Assembly (NCBI RefSeq): GCF_013408535.1
Contig: NZ_JACBZA010000001.1
Location: 3,990,850-4,054,849, forward strand
Direction of reading: 5' to 3'
Length of the DNA: 64,000 nucleotides
Source of the DNA: Actinopolymorpha cephalotaxi
Lineage (GTDB): Bacteria; Actinomycetota; Actinomycetes; Propionibacteriales; Actinopolymorphaceae
Shown: positions 48,794-58,165 of the stretch, piece after piece
Layout of the letters: every line of letters begins with the position of its first letter
Numbering within the stretch: position 1 is the stretch's first letter
Program-made: the position numbers and the translations under genes
The notes under the pieces: model-generated
What the model was told of the DNA's origin: nothing
The model's input: only the letters and a program-made list of their open reading frames with translations
Databases searched by the model: none

Positions 48794-50215
48794 GTGCTCC
48801 CCGCTCGTCGTCGCCGCGCCGGGACACCTGTGACGACCGCGACCCGAGCGGTCGCCGGCCTGGTCGTGCCGGCCGGCCTGGTCACCGCATGCGCGGTGCT
48901 GCCGGTCGCGGCACCCTCTCCCGCGCCCTCGCCGACCCCCACCGTGCTCAACGGCCCGAAGCCGACAAGCTTCGCGTATCTGCGCGCTCCCCGAAACGTG
49001 GGGCGGGGCGACAGCCTGATCGCGTCCCAGCGGACACTCGTCACCCAGCTGGACATTCCGTGGGGAGTCACGTTTCTGCCCGACGGCAGCGCCCTGGTCA
49101 CCGAACGCGCCAAGCGCCGCATCCTCAGGGTCGGACCGGGGCGCGCCGCGAGCGGTGAGTTGACCGTCCGCCCGCTGACCTCGATCGAGGGCGTGTACGC
49201 CAACAACGAGGGCGGCCTGCTCGGCATCGCGGCGTCCCCCCGCTTCGCCCGGGACAGGACGGTGTTCATCTACTACACGACGAAGCTGGACAACCGGATC
49301 GCCCGGCTGCGCCTCGTCGGCCCCCGGCCCGAACCGGAGGCGATCGTCACCGGCATCCCGCTGGCCGGCGTCCACAACGGCGGCCGGCTGGCGTTCGGCC
49401 CGGACGGATATCTGTACGCCAGTACCGGCGACGCCTCCCGGGCGGGCGCGTCCCAGAACGTTGCCAACCTCGGCGGGAAGATCCTGCGGATGACCACCGC
49501 CGGCAGGCCCCCGCCCGGCAACCCGTTCCCCGGCTCGCTGGTCTGGTCCTACGGCCACCGCAACCCCGAGGGGATGGCCTGGGACGCGAGCGGCCGGATG
49601 TACGTCGCCGAGATCGGCGAGGCGATGTGGGACGAGCTCAACCTCATCCAGCCGGGCCGCAACTACGGCTGGCCGAAGGTGCAGGGCATGGGCCGGATGG
49701 CGGGCATGACCAACCCACTCGCCGTGTGGCGGCCCGAGGTGGGCGTGACCAACGGCATCGTCGTCCTCGGGCACGCCGCGCTGATCACCTGCCTGCGCGG
49801 GCAGCGGATCTATCTCGTGGACCTGGGCCGCCCGATCGACTTCGCCAGCACCCGTATCGTCGGCGCGGGCACGGGCGAGGCGAGCATCCGGTGGCGGCCG
49901 GCGGCCGGTGTGCTGGGCCGGCCGCTGGCGGCGCTGGTCGGGAAGTACGGCCGGCTGCGGGCGGCGATCCGCGCACCCGACGGCAGCGTGTGGCTCACCA
50001 CGTCCAACCGGGACGGACGCAACCAGCCGGTGGCCGACGACGACCGGATCATCCGGCTCACCCTGAGCCCGGCCGCGTTGCCGGGTGCCGTCGGCGACGC
50101 CGGTGGTACGCCCGGTCCGACACCGAGCCAGATGCCGAGCCAGATGCCGAGCCCGACACCGAGTCCGATGCCGAGTCCGATGCCGAGTCCGATGCCGAGT
50201 CCGATGAGCCGCTGA
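48794..50215 (+). CDS. PQQ-dependent sugar dehydrogenase-like secreted protein
   Basis: A 473-residue glucose/sorbosone dehydrogenase-family beta-propeller. An N-terminal hydrophobic segment ends in LVTACAVLP, a lipobox-like Cys, then a Pro/Ser linker. The propeller has [32 protein letters not shown], the catalytic-His segment [22 protein letters not shown], and [15 protein letters not shown]. It probably oxidises sugars outside the membrane using PQQ, although no pqq genes are here. The C-terminus is a repeat tail of Met-Pro-Ser units, perhaps a cell-wall spacer. GTG start with a close -10 box. Confidence 0.88.
   Translation: MLPARRRRAGTPVTTATRAVAGLVVPAGLVTACAVLPVAAPSPAPSPTPTVLNGPKPTSFAYLRAPRNVGRGDSLIASQRTLVTQLDIPWGVTFLPDGSALVTERAKRRILRVGPGRAASGELTVRPLTSIEGVYANNEGGLLGIAASPRFARDRTVFIYYTTKLDNRIARLRLVGPRPEPEAIVTGIPLAGVHNGGRLAFGPDGYLYASTGDASRAGASQNVANLGGKILRMTTAGRPPPGNPFPGSLVWSYGHRNPEGMAWDASGRMYVAEIGEAMWDELNLIQPGRNYGWPKVQGMGRMAGMTNPLAVWRPEVGVTNGIVVLGHAALITCLRGQRIYLVDLGRPIDFASTRIVGAGTGEASIRWRPAAGVLGRPLAALVGKYGRLRAAIRAPDGSVWLTTSNRDGRNQPVADDDRIIRLTLSPAALPGAVGDAGGTPGPTPSQMPSQMPSPTPSPMPSPMPSPMPSPMSR
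50123..50206 (+). repeat. 12-bp tandem repeat x 7 at the sugar dehydrogenase C-terminus
   Basis: Four perfect CCGAGTCCGATG units (50159-50206) follow three diverged ones (50123-50158). They code Pro-Ser-Pro-Met units ending three codons before the stop. Confidence 0.92.
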
Positions 50216-50378
50216 CGACGCAACGACGTAACAGGTCGATGCGGTGACCGACGGGACGGATCGGGCGAACACGCGAGGTCACGTGGCGATGGCGTACCGA
50301 AGCACCGGCTGTCGCTGTCGGACGGAAAGCGTCCGTCGGCTCGTTTCCACGTCCCGACCTGGGGAATCATCGCCTGCG

Positions 50379-50804
50379 ATGATCGACCTTGACCCCGTGC
50401 TCCGCCCCTGGCGAGGCACCACGCCCTGGCAGACACCGCTGCCCACCTGGGGACGAGAGAGCGCCGGATCGGCCTTTCGGTCCCTGGTACGCGCGTACGG
50501 GTTGAACCTCACCGCCTACGAGCCACCGGACGAGGAGTGGATCGTCGTCCGCAACGGCGAGGCCACCGCGATCGCCTCCGCGTTGTTTCCGCTCGCGTTC
50601 GTCACCGACGGGCTGGCCGCGATCGTCCGCACGACACTGCCGCAGCTGACCCTGGTGGCACTCGCCTCGACCGTCGCGGTCGACTACCGCGCGTCGGCCG
50701 ACGTCCTGCGCGACACGCTGTTGCGCGACGGCTGGACGAACGACTTCTCCCCCGACGGGTTCTGCGTCTCCGACCTGCTGGTGGAAAGCGTCCAACCGGT
50801 CTAG
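50379..50804 (+). CDS. Conserved-looking hypothetical protein
   Basis: I do not recognise this 141-residue protein. It starts MIDLDPVLRPWRGTTPW and appears to be a small mixed alpha/beta domain: EEWIVVRNGEATAIASALF, a hydrophobic helix, LTLVALASTVAVDYRASADVLR, and GWTNDFSPDGFCVSDLLVE. Cytosolic, no signal. Codon use is normal, so I believe it is real. The ATG at 50379 is chosen because the upstream open frame lacks coding character; the ribosome site is weak. Confidence 0.6.
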   Translation: MIDLDPVLRPWRGTTPWQTPLPTWGRESAGSAFRSLVRAYGLNLTAYEPPDEEWIVVRNGEATAIASALFPLAFVTDGLAAIVRTTLPQLTLVALASTVAVDYRASADVLRDTLLRDGWTNDFSPDGFCVSDLLVESVQPV

Positions 50805-50825
50805 GGCCCGTCCGAGGAAGGGCCC
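50804..50825. terminator. Possible bidirectional hairpin
   Basis: GGGCCC, 10-base loop, GGGCCC begins at the last base of the stop codon of the hypothetical gene and faces the convergent ABC-F gene. A short stem, so modest confidence. Confidence 0.35.
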
Positions 50826-50842
50826 GTGTCGCCCGGGCCGGG

Positions 50843-52525
50843 TCACCGCGCCCGGCGGACCCGGCCCTCGTCCCACACCGGCTCGTCGGACTCGTAGACC
50901 TCCCCGTCGGCGCCGAACACCAGGAACCGGTCGTACCCGCGCGCGAACCACCGGTCGTGCGTCACCGCCAGCACGGTCCCCGCGTACGACGCCAGCCCCT
51001 CCTCCAGCGCGTCCGCCGACGCCACGTCGAGGTTGTCGGTCGGCTCGTCCAGCAGCAGCAACGTCGCGCCGGACAGCTCCAGCAGCAGGATCTGCAGGCG
51101 TGCCTGCTGGCCGCCCGACAGCGAGTCGAAGGTCTGCTCACTCGCCTCGGCGAGTTCGTACCGGTCCAGCGCCCGGGCCGCCTCCTCCCGCGGCATTCCC
51201 GCACGGTGCTCGTCCCCGCGGTGCAGGATCTCCAGCAGGGTTCGGCCCACGAGTTCGGGATGCTCGTGCGTCTGCGCGAACCAGCCCGGTCGCACCCGGG
51301 CGCCGAGCTTCGCGCGTCCGCTGTGCGCAACGGGGGTGATGACCGCGTCGCCGACCGGCAGGTGCTCGCGTTCGGGCAGGGTGCCGCCGGTGGCCAGCAG
51401 CCGCAGGAAGTGTGACTTGCCCGAGCCGTTGGAGCCCAGCACGGCCACGCGTTCGCCGTACCACACCTCCAGGTCGAACGGCTTCATCAGACCGGTGAGC
51501 TCCAGGTCGGTGCACACCACCGCCCGTTTGCCGGTACGCCCCCCGCGCAACCGGACCTTGACGTTCTGCTCGCGCGGCACCGCCTGCGGCGGCCCCTTCT
51601 CCTCGAACTTCCGCAGCCGCGTCTGTGCCGCCTTGTACGCCGCCGCCGCGCCGTCGTTCAGCGTGGCCTTGAGTTTGTACAACGCCACCAGGTCCTTGAG
51701 CTTCTGGTGCTCCTCGTCCCAGCGCCGGCGCAGCTCCTCCAGCCGGGCGAACCGGTCCCGCCGTGCCTGGTGGTAGGTCGCGTACCCCTGCGGGTGCGTC
51801 CACGCGGTGTTGCCGGCCGCCCCCAGCTCGACCGTCACCACCCGGGTTGCGGTGTTGGCCAGCAGCTCGCGGTCGTGGGAGACGTACAGCACGGTCTTCT
51901 GGCTCTCCCTGAGCCGCTCCTCCAGCCAGCGCTTCGCGGGTACGTCGAGGTAGTTGTCCGGCTCGTCGAGCAGCAGCACCTCGTCCGGTCCGCGGAGCAG
52001 CGCCTCCAGTACCAGCCGCTTCTGCTCACCACCGGACAGCGTGCGCACCTCGCGGTAGCGCGCCCGGTCGAAGGGCAGGCCGATCGCCTCGGTGCAGCAG
52101 ACGTCCCACAGCACCTCCGCGTCGTACCCGCCGGCGTCCGCCCAGTCCGACAGCACCTGCGCGTACCGCAGCTGGGTCCGCTCGTCGTCGTGTTCCATCA
52201 TCGCCAGCTCGGCCCGGTCGACCGCGGCCGCGGCGTCGCGGATCCGCGGCGGCGCCACCGACAGCAGCAACTCGGCAACGGTGGTGGCGTCGCGCACACT
52301 GCCGACGAACTGCCGCATCACGCCCAGGCCGCCGCCGCGGGTCACCGCGCCGTCGTGGGGGGCGAGGTCACCGGCGACGATCCGGAGCAGCGTGGTCTTG
52401 CCCGAGCCGTTCGCACCGACCAGGGCGACCTTGGCGCCCTCGCCGACGCGGAACGACACGTCGTCCAGCAGCACCCTGCCGTCGGGGAGCTCGTACCTGA
52501 TCCCGGCCACATCCACATGTCCCAC
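50843..52525 (-). CDS. ABC-F family ATPase (ribosome-associated type)
   Basis: A 560-residue soluble protein with two ABC domains and no membrane helix. Domain 1: Walker A GANGSGKTT, signature LSGGEQKR, Walker B VLLLDEPDNYLD. A helical charged linker (about 230-310, RFARLEELRRRWDEEHQKLK) is the ribosome-reaching arm. Domain 2: GSNGSGKSH, LSGGQQAR, LLLLDEPTDNLD. ABC-F proteins act on stalled ribosomes or protect them from antibiotics; which applies is unclear. I start at GTG 52525 (VGHVDVAGIRYELPDG); an in-frame start at 52585 would add 20 residues without similarity. Confidence 0.92.
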   Translation of the reverse strand: MGHVDVAGIRYELPDGRVLLDDVSFRVGEGAKVALVGANGSGKTTLLRIVAGDLAPHDGAVTRGGGLGVMRQFVGSVRDATTVAELLLSVAPPRIRDAAAAVDRAELAMMEHDDERTQLRYAQVLSDWADAGGYDAEVLWDVCCTEAIGLPFDRARYREVRTLSGGEQKRLVLEALLRGPDEVLLLDEPDNYLDVPAKRWLEERLRESQKTVLYVSHDRELLANTATRVVTVELGAAGNTAWTHPQGYATYHQARRDRFARLEELRRRWDEEHQKLKDLVALYKLKATLNDGAAAAYKAAQTRLRKFEEKGPPQAVPREQNVKVRLRGGRTGKRAVVCTDLELTGLMKPFDLEVWYGERVAVLGSNGSGKSHFLRLLATGGTLPEREHLPVGDAVITPVAHSGRAKLGARVRPGWFAQTHEHPELVGRTLLEILHRGDEHRAGMPREEAARALDRYELAEASEQTFDSLSGGQQARLQILLLELSGATLLLLDEPTDNLDVASADALEEGLASYAGTVLAVTHDRWFARGYDRFLVFGADGEVYESDEPVWDEGRVRRAR

Positions 52526-52648
52526 GGGACCCAAGTGTGACGGGTGGCCCCCGCCGGGAGCGAACCCGTTTTCGCGTCGGGCCACCCGGCTCCGCGGATG
52601 CCGGAGTTCGCCGGGTTCGTTCCGGTTGCCGTCAGGCGGGCTTTGCTG

Positions 52649-53251
52649 TCAGGCGGGACGTCGTACGGTGAGCACGCGGAAACCCTTGGCGCTGGCGTGC
52701 CGATCGCACCGCCAGCCCTGCTCGGTCAGCCACCGCTGCAGCGAGTCCGCGCCCAGGTTGCGGCCCACCACCAGCCAGGCCACCCCGTCGGGGGCGAGCC
52801 GGGGCAGCCAGCGTTCCAGCAACTCGTGCAGGGCCGGCTTGCCGATCCGGATCGGCGGGTTGGACCAGATCTGGTCGAAACGGACGTCGTCGGGTACGTC
52901 CTCGGGCACGGCCACCCGGACCCGGTCGGCCACGCCCAGCCGGGCGGCGTTGTCGCGGGTGAGGTCGAGCGCCCGGGAGTTGACGTCCACCGCCCACACG
53001 GTCGCGCCGGGAACCTGGTTCGCCAGCACGCTCGCGATCGGCCCCCAGCCGCAGCCGAGGTCGAGGAAGGTGCCCGGCCGCGGGGGCGCCGGCGCCTCCC
53101 GCAACAGCACGGAGGTCCCGAGGTCGAGCCGGTCCCCCGAGAAGACACCGCTGGAGGACCCCAGCGTGTAGGTCTGTCCGTACGCCGAGAACGTCACCGT
53201 CCGGGGCGTCGCCTTCGATACCGGGGTGGCGGCGAAGTAGTGGTCGCTCAC
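52649..53251 (-). CDS. RsmC-like class I methyltransferase
   Basis: A 200-residue single-domain methyltransferase. HYFAATP and GSSSGVFSGDRLDLGTSVLL precede the SAM motif TFLDLGCGWGPIASVLA; the catalytic IWSNPPIRIGK motif (NPPxR) is typical of RsmC/RlmG-type rRNA guanine-N2 methyltransferases. E. coli RsmC has an additional N-terminal half that is missing here, as in other actinobacterial members. Start GTG overlaps the truA stop (GTGA) with AGGAGG upstream. Confidence 0.9.
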   Translation of the reverse strand: MSDHYFAATPVSKATPRTVTFSAYGQTYTLGSSSGVFSGDRLDLGTSVLLREAPAPPRPGTFLDLGCGWGPIASVLANQVPGATVWAVDVNSRALDLTRDNAARLGVADRVRVAVPEDVPDDVRFDQIWSNPPIRIGKPALHELLERWLPRLAPDGVAWLVVGRNLGADSLQRWLTEQGWRCDRHASAKGFRVLTVRRPA

Positions 53252-54186
53252 GGTGCCGGTGTCCTCCTTCGGCGGGCCTGTTCCGCCCTGGCGGCGAGTT
53301 CTGCGGCCGGCGGGTAGCCGACCTCCTCCAGCGTCAGCCCACGCGCGGGCACGACGTGTACGCCGGAGTCGCGGACGCGCCCGGACAGCACCCGCGCCGG
53401 CCACTCGGCCGGACGCCCACCCTCACCCACCCGGAGCAGGGCACCCACCAGCGCCCGGACCATCGAGTGGCAGAACGCGTCCGCCACCACCCGGCAGACC
53501 AGCATCCCGGACGGCTCGCGGTCCCACCCGAGCTCCAGCAGCCGCCGGATCGTGGTGGCGCCCTCCCTCCGCCGGCAGAACGCCGCGAAGTCGTGCTCGC
53601 CGAGCAGCAGGCCGGCGGCGGCGTTCATGGCGGCCAGGTCCAGCGGCCGGCGGTGGTGCTGGAGCACCTCGTGCCGGCGCACCGGGTCCTCCGCTGCCGG
53701 GTCGGCGCAGACGCGGTAGGCGTAGCGGCGCCACAGCGCGGAGAAGCGCGCGTCGAAACCGGGTGGCGCCACCCGCACGTCCCGGACGCGGACGTCGGGC
53801 GGGAGAGCGCCGAGCAGCCGGGTGGTCAGCGCACGCTCGGGGCTTCGGGTGGAACGGCCGGACGCCGCCGCGAAGGACGTGGAGGGTACGTCGAGGTGAC
53901 ACACCTGGCCGCGGGCGTGCACCCCGGCGTCAGTACGGCCCGCGCAGGTGACGGCGGCCGGCCCGGGCAGGCGCAGCACCCGCACCAGCGCCTCCTCCAG
54001 CTCACCCTGCACGGTGCGCTGACCCGGCTGGGCGGCCCAGCCGGCGAAGTCGGTGCCGTCGTAGGCCACGTCCAGCCGCAGGCGTACGACCCGCTCGTCC
54101 CGCTCCCCCGGCTCTGCACCCTCCCCAGGATCACGCCGCTCGCCCGGAAGGCACGCGAGCCCGCCGGCCTCCGGGGTGGGAGGCAC
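53248..54186 (-). CDS. truA: tRNA pseudouridine(38-40) synthase
   Basis: A 312-residue TruA. LDVAYDGTDFAGWAAQPGQRTVQ, the catalytic Asp in CAGRTDAGVHARGQVCH, FDARFSALWRRYAYRV, and DAFCHSMVRALVG are all present. It modifies the anticodon arm of several tRNAs. The start is uncertain: the only available start codon before the domain is GTG 54186, which lies within a hairpin after rplQ and lacks a good ribosome site. Coupled to the downstream methyltransferase. Confidence 0.94.
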   Translation of the reverse strand: MPPTPEAGGLACLPGERRDPGEGAEPGERDERVVRLRLDVAYDGTDFAGWAAQPGQRTVQGELEEALVRVLRLPGPAAVTCAGRTDAGVHARGQVCHLDVPSTSFAAASGRSTRSPERALTTRLLGALPPDVRVRDVRVAPPGFDARFSALWRRYAYRVCADPAAEDPVRRHEVLQHHRRPLDLAAMNAAAGLLLGEHDFAAFCRRREGATTIRRLLELGWDREPSGMLVCRVVADAFCHSMVRALVGALLRVGEGGRPAEWPARVLSGRVRDSGVHVVPARGLTLEEVGYPPAAELAARAEQARRRRTPAP

Positions 54187-54194
54187 AGCGGGCT
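54158..54194 (-). terminator. Hairpin after rplQ, overlapping the truA start
   Basis: AGCCCGC/GCGGGCT outer arms and GCCTCC/GGAGGC inner arms around loop GGGGTG, 27 bases beyond the rplQ stop. It would both attenuate readthrough and hide the truA start. Confidence 0.55.
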
Positions 54195-54221
54195 CGTCGT
54201 GCGTAGGCGGACGGTCGGCCG

Positions 54222-54782
54222 TCAGGACTTACCGTCCTGGTCGCCCTCACCGGCCTGCTCGGCGCCGCTGGAGTCGGCCGAGTCCTGCGCCGGGGTCTCC
54301 GCCGAGGTGTCCTGCGCCGGGGCCTCCGCCTCGGTCGTGGTCTCTTCCTCGGTGGCAGCCGCGGCCGGAGCCGGCGTCGTCGCGGCGGTGCGGTTACCGC
54401 CGCCGGTCGACGTCGAGGTGAGCGGGCCGCTCTCGACCAGCTCGATCACGGCCATCGGGGCGTTGTCGCCCTTGCGCGGGCCGATCTTGGTGATGCGGGT
54501 GTACCCGCCCGGACGGCTCTCGAAGCCCGGGCCGATCTCGGCGAACAGCGTGTGCACGACCTGCTTGTCGCGGATCACCGCGTGCACCTGCCGACGCGCG
54601 TGCAGGTCACCTCGCTTGGCCTTGGTGACCAGCCGCTCCGCGAACGGGCGCAGCCGACGGGCCTTGGTCTCCGTCGTGGTGATACGGCCGTGGCTGAACA
54701 GCGCCGTCGCGAGGTTGGCCAGCATCAGCCGCTCGTGCGAAGGGCTGCCGCCCAGACGGGCGCCCTTGGTGGGAGTAGGCAT
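54222..54782 (-). CDS. rplQ: 50S ribosomal protein L17 with acidic C-terminal extension
   Basis: A 186-residue L17. The first 120 residues are the usual fold ([57 protein letters not shown]). The remaining 65 are an acidic Thr/Ala/Glu-rich tail ([18 protein letters not shown]) absent from most bacteria but seen in some actinobacteria. Follows rpoA after 126 bases. Confidence 0.97.
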   Translation of the reverse strand: MPTPTKGARLGGSPSHERLMLANLATALFSHGRITTTETKARRLRPFAERLVTKAKRGDLHARRQVHAVIRDKQVVHTLFAEIGPGFESRPGGYTRITKIGPRKGDNAPMAVIELVESGPLTSTSTGGGNRTAATTPAPAAAATEEETTTEAEAPAQDTSAETPAQDSADSSGAEQAGEGDQDGKS

Positions 54783-54831
54783 CGAACAGGTTCTCCTTCC
54801 TGCACCGGCCGGATCAGGTACCGGTGGCAGT

Positions 54832-54860
54832 GCGGGCGAGTACGCGGAGGTCTCGCCCGC
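54832..54860 (-). terminator. Hairpin in the rpoA-rplQ spacer
   Basis: GCGGGCGAG/CTCGCCCGC, a perfect 9-bp stem with an 11-base loop, 48 bases after the rpoA stop. A second pairing GCAGTAC/GTACTGC (54886-54892, 54912-54918) spans the stop itself. Confidence 0.5.
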
Positions 54861-54908
54861 GGGTGGGTGGGGTCACTGCGACCAGGCAGTACGTGCGTAC
54901 GTCGTACG

Positions 54909-55922
54909 TCAGTACTGCTCGGTCTCGGCGTAGCTCTCTTCCTCCTCGTCGAAGGAGTCGACCGCCGCCGTCGGGTCGAACCCGGGCGCGCTGTCCTTGA
55001 GGGACAGGCCCATGCCGACCAGCTTCTGCTTCACCTCGTCGATGGACTTGGCGCCGAAGTTGCGGATGTCCAGCAGGTCCTGCTCGCTGCGCGAGATCAG
55101 CTCACCCACGGTGTGGATGCCCTCGCGCTTGAGGCAGTTGTACGACCGGACGGTGAGGTTGAGGTCCTCGACCGGAAGCGCCAGGTCGGCGGCGAGCTGG
55201 GCGTCCACCGGCGACGGGCCGATGTCGATGCCCTCCGCGTCGACGTTCAGCTCCCGGGCCAGACCGAACAGCTCGACCAGGGTCTTGCCGGCGCTGGCCA
55301 CCGCGTCGCGCGGGCGCATGCTCGGCTTGGTCTCGACGTCGACGATCAGCCGGTCGAAGTCGGTGCGCTGCTCGACCCGGGTCGCCTCCACCTTGTAGGT
55401 GACCTTGAGGACCGGCGAGTAGATCGAGTCGACCGGGATCCGGCCGATCTCGGCGTCCGCACGCTTGTTCTGAACGGCGGAGACGTAGCCGCGGCCGCGC
55501 TCGACGACCAGCTCCATCTCCAGCTTGCCCTTGCTGTTCAGCGTGGCGATCTGCAGCTGCGGGTTGTGCACCTCGACACCGGCCGGCGGCGCGATGTCGG
55601 CCGCGGTGACGTCACCGGGGCCCTGCTTGCGGAGGTACATCGTCACCGGCTCGTCGTGCTCGCTGGAGACGACGAGCTCCTTGAGGTTGAGGACGACCTC
55701 GGTCACGTCCTCCTTCACCCCGGGGATGGTGGAGAACTCGTGCAGGACACCGTCGATCTTGACGCTGGTGACCGCCGCGCCGGGGATCGACGACAGCAGC
55801 GTGCGCCGCAGGGAGTTGCCGAGCGTGTAGCCGAAGCCGGGCTCGAGGGGCTCGAGGACGAACCGCGAACGGTGTTCGTCGACGACTTCCTCGGTCAGGG
55901 ACGGGCGCTGTGCGATGAGCAT
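54909..55922 (-). CDS. rpoA: DNA-directed RNA polymerase subunit alpha
   Basis: A 337-residue alpha subunit. The N-terminal domain (assembly) has [31 protein letters not shown]; the C-terminal domain, which contacts promoter DNA and activators, has [20 protein letters not shown] and the helix-hairpin-helix [17 protein letters not shown], then an acidic end. I start at ATG 55922 (MLIAQRP) following GGAAAGGAACGAAC; an ATG 21 bases upstream is less likely. Confidence 0.98.
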   Translation of the reverse strand: MLIAQRPSLTEEVVDEHRSRFVLEPLEPGFGYTLGNSLRRTLLSSIPGAAVTSVKIDGVLHEFSTIPGVKEDVTEVVLNLKELVVSSEHDEPVTMYLRKQGPGDVTAADIAPPAGVEVHNPQLQIATLNSKGKLEMELVVERGRGYVSAVQNKRADAEIGRIPVDSIYSPVLKVTYKVEATRVEQRTDFDRLIVDVETKPSMRPRDAVASAGKTLVELFGLARELNVDAEGIDIGPSPVDAQLAADLALPVEDLNLTVRSYNCLKREGIHTVGELISRSEQDLLDIRNFGAKSIDEVKQKLVGMGLSLKDSAPGFDPTAAVDSFDEEEESYAETEQY

Positions 55923-55972
55923 GTTCGTTCCTTTCCGCGACATCCGCCATATGACGTCGCGAATGGGTGATG

Positions 55973-55997
55973 CCCCGGGGGCACGTGGCCCCCGGGG
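55973..55997 (-). terminator. Perfect 10-bp hairpin after rpsD
   Basis: CCCCGGGGGC/GCCCCCGGGG with a 5-base loop, 6 bases beyond the rpsD stop and 50 bases before the rpoA start. No U-tract. Likely partial terminator or 3'-end stabiliser. Confidence 0.6.
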
Positions 55998-56003
55998 GTT
56001 GGA

Positions 56004-56612
56004 TCAGACCTTCGAGTAGTACTCGACGATCAGCTGCTCCTGGACCGGGATGTCGATCTGGGACCGGACCGGGAGCTGGTGGACGAGGACCCGAAGGCTG
56101 CCGGGGAGAACCTCCAGCCAGCCGGGAACGGGTCGTTCGCCGTGGGTTTCGCGGGCGATCACGAACGGCGTCGACTCACGCGACTTCGTTCGCACGTCGA
56201 TCACGTCGTGTGCACTGACCTGGTAACTCGGCACGTTGACCTTCTGGCCGTTGACCTGGAAGTGGCCGTGTACGACCAGCTGCCGGGCCTGCCGCCGGGT
56301 CCGGGCGATGCCGGAGCGGTAGATCACGTTGTCGAGCCGGCACTCCAGCAGCTGGAGCAGGTTGTCACCGGTCTTGCCCGCGCGGCGGTGGGCCTCCGCG
56401 TAGTACCGGCTGAACTGCTTCTCCAGAATGCCGTAGGAGAAGCGGGCCTTCTGCTTCTCCCGCAGCTGCAGGAGGTACTCGCTCTCCTTGATGCGGCCGC
56501 GGCCGTGCTGGCCGGGCGGGTACGGACGGCGCTCGAACGCCTTGTCGCCGCCGACGAGGTCGGTTCCGAGTCGGCGCGACTTCTTGCTCATCGGTCCGGT
56601 GTAACGGGCCAT
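56004..56612 (-). CDS. rpsD: 30S ribosomal protein S4 (zinc-free form)
   Basis: A 202-residue S4 beginning MARYTGPMSKKSRRLGTDL. The RRPYPPGQHGRGR segment and the S4 RNA-binding domain (RLDNVIYRSGIARTRRQARQLV, HGHFQVNGQKV) are present. The N-terminal Cys cluster of zinc-binding S4 proteins is absent, so this is the C-minus form, which does not need Zn2+. S4 is the autoregulator of this operon in E. coli. Confidence 0.98.
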   Translation of the reverse strand: MARYTGPMSKKSRRLGTDLVGGDKAFERRPYPPGQHGRGRIKESEYLLQLREKQKARFSYGILEKQFSRYYAEAHRRAGKTGDNLLQLLECRLDNVIYRSGIARTRRQARQLVVHGHFQVNGQKVNVPSYQVSAHDVIDVRTKSRESTPFVIARETHGERPVPGWLEVLPGSLRVLVHQLPVRSQIDIPVQEQLIVEYYSKV

Positions 56613-56650
56613 GGTTGAGTCCTACTCCTTCGTGATACGCGCAGACCGGA

Positions 56651-57058
56651 TCAGACGCGACGCCGCTTCGGCGGCCGGCATCCGTTGTGAGGCACGGGGG
56701 TGACGTCCTGGATGGTGCCCACCTCGAGGCCGGTGGCCGTGAGGGAGCGGATCGCGGTCTCGCGGCCGGAACCCGGTCCGCGGACGTAGACGTCGACCTT
56801 CTTCATGCCGTGTTCCATCGCCCGGCGGGCGGCCGCCTCGGCGGCCATCTGCGCGGCGAACGGCGTCGACTTGCGCGAGCCCTTGAAGCCCACGGTGCCG
56901 GCGCTGGCCCAGGCGATCACCGAACCGTTGGGGTCGGTGACGGTCACGATCGTGTTGTTGAACGTGCTCTTCACGTGCGCGTGCCCGAAGGCGATGTTCT
57001 TCTTTTCCTTGCGGCGCACCTTCTTGGCGGCGCCGGCGGTCCTGCTCTTGGGAGGCAT
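56651..57058 (-). CDS. rpsK: 30S ribosomal protein S11
   Basis: 135 residues, normal length: [40 protein letters not shown], and the C-terminal [18 protein letters not shown]. Part of the platform of the 30S subunit. It lies between rpsM (81 bases upstream) and rpsD (38 bases downstream). Confidence 0.98.
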   Translation of the reverse strand: MPPKSRTAGAAKKVRRKEKKNIAFGHAHVKSTFNNTIVTVTDPNGSVIAWASAGTVGFKGSRKSTPFAAQMAAEAAARRAMEHGMKKVDVYVRGPGSGRETAIRSLTATGLEVGTIQDVTPVPHNGCRPPKRRRV

Positions 57059-57139
57059 GAGCTCGGCAAACTCCTGAAGTCGAGGCGGGAACGACGTCCC
57101 GGTTTCGGTTGACGATGCGGGCTGGGTGGGGCCGGCGGA

Positions 57140-57520
57140 CTACTTCCGGCCGACCTTCTTCTTCCCGGCGACGGTCTTCTTGGGGCCCTTACGGGTGCGC
57201 GCGTTGGTACGCGTGCGCTGACCGTGTACGGGGAGACCGCGGCGGTGCCGCACGCCCTCGTAACAACCGATCTCGATCTTGCGCCGGATGTCGGCGGAGA
57301 CCTCACGACGGAGGTCACCCTCGGTCCGGTAGTTCGCCTCGATCCAGTCGCGGAGCTTCACGAGCTCCTCGTCGCCCAGCTGGTGGACGCGGAGGTCGGG
57401 GTTGACCCCGGTACCGTCCAGCGTCGCCAGGGCGCGGGTGCGACCGATGCCGAAGATGTAGGTGAGTGCGACCTCGATGCGCTTGTCGCGCGGGAGGTCG
57501 ACACCGACGAGTCGTGCCAT
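57140..57520 (-). CDS. rpsM: 30S ribosomal protein S13
   Basis: 126 residues: [20 protein letters not shown], the helix-hairpin-helix [15 protein letters not shown], and [22 protein letters not shown] with the basic end reaching the P-site tRNA. Start ATG 57520 after AAAGGAACCTGCCCC. It is preceded by a 207-base leader with several hairpins. Confidence 0.98.
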   Translation of the reverse strand: MARLVGVDLPRDKRIEVALTYIFGIGRTRALATLDGTGVNPDLRVHQLGDEELVKLRDWIEANYRTEGDLRREVSADIRRKIEIGCYEGVRHRRGLPVHGQRTRTNARTRKGPKKTVAGKKKVGRK

Positions 57521-57727
57521 GTGGGGCAGGTTCCTTTCGGTTTGCGGAGGTCTGCTCACGTGCCGCGTCCCGGTCTGCCCTGGACCGCCGAGCCGTTCCG
57601 ACTCGGGCGTTCCGACCGGGCCCCGGCCTCCGCCGGGGGTGACACCGGTGCGGATGCACCGATGAGCGGTCACGCTTGGGTTGGGTGAGGTGACCCGCAC
57701 CCGCTGGCGAACCGCGCCAGGCTCAGC
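57521..57727 (-). promoter_or_regulatory. Long structured rpmJ-rpsM spacer
   Basis: The 207-base spacer holds three clear hairpins: CTGGCG/CGCCAG (57704-57720, 7 bases after the rpmJ stop), GGTGC/GCACC (about 57646-57659) and CCCCGG/CCGGGG (57621-57638). In E. coli the rpsM leader binds S4 to shut down the alpha operon. A similar role here is possible but unproven. Confidence 0.4.
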
Positions 57728-57841
57728 TCAGCCCTGGCGCTGCTTGTGCCGCGGGTTCTCGCAGATCACCATGACCCGGCCGTGCCGCCGGATCACTTTG
57801 CACTTGTCACAGATCTTCTTGACGCTGGGCTGGACCTTCAT
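57728..57841 (-). CDS. rpmJ: 50S ribosomal protein L36
   Basis: Only 37 residues: [20 protein letters not shown], then [17 protein letters not shown]. The zinc knuckle C-x2-C ... C-x4-H is complete, so this is the zinc-binding form. Found by reading the minus strand between infA and rpsM. ATG 57841 follows GAGAAGAAGTC. Confidence 0.97.
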   Translation of the reverse strand: MKVQPSVKKICDKCKVIRRHGRVMVICENPRHKQRQG

Positions 57842-57920
57842 GACTTCTTCTCCGGACGGGAGCGCTGCTCCCATCAGTCCACTCGGCGGGCTGGCCCCGC
57901 GTACGGGAATGTCGGCTCCA

Positions 57921-57937
57921 CGGGGGCGGCACCCCCG
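57921..57937 (-). terminator. Hairpin after infA
   Basis: CGGGGG/CCCCCG with a 5-base loop, 6 bases after the infA stop. Probably partial termination or mRNA end protection, as rpmJ follows. Confidence 0.45.
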
Positions 57938-57943
57938 CTGTTG

Positions 57944-58165
57944 CTAGCGGTAGCGGTAGACGATCCGTCCACGAGTCAGGTCGTAGGGTGAGAGCTCCAC
58001 CACCACGCGGTCCTCGGGGAGGATCCGGATGTAGTGCTGCCGCATCTTGCCGCTGATGTGCGCGAGGACCTTGTGGCCGTTCTGGAGCTCCACGCGAAAC
58101 ATCGCGTTGGGGAGCGCCTCGACAACCGTGCCCTCGATCTCGATGACACCTTCCTTTTTCGGCAT
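57944..58165 (-). CDS. infA: Translation initiation factor IF-1
   Basis: 73 residues, standard length: [40 protein letters not shown] and [21 protein letters not shown] single S1-like OB fold that occupies the ribosomal A site during initiation. It heads the infA-rpmJ-rpsM-rpsK-rpsD-rpoA-rplQ cluster. ATG preceded by GCGGAGGAC. Confidence 0.98.
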   Translation of the reverse strand: MPKKEGVIEIEGTVVEALPNAMFRVELQNGHKVLAHISGKMRQHYIRILPEDRVVVELSPYDLTRGRIVYRYR

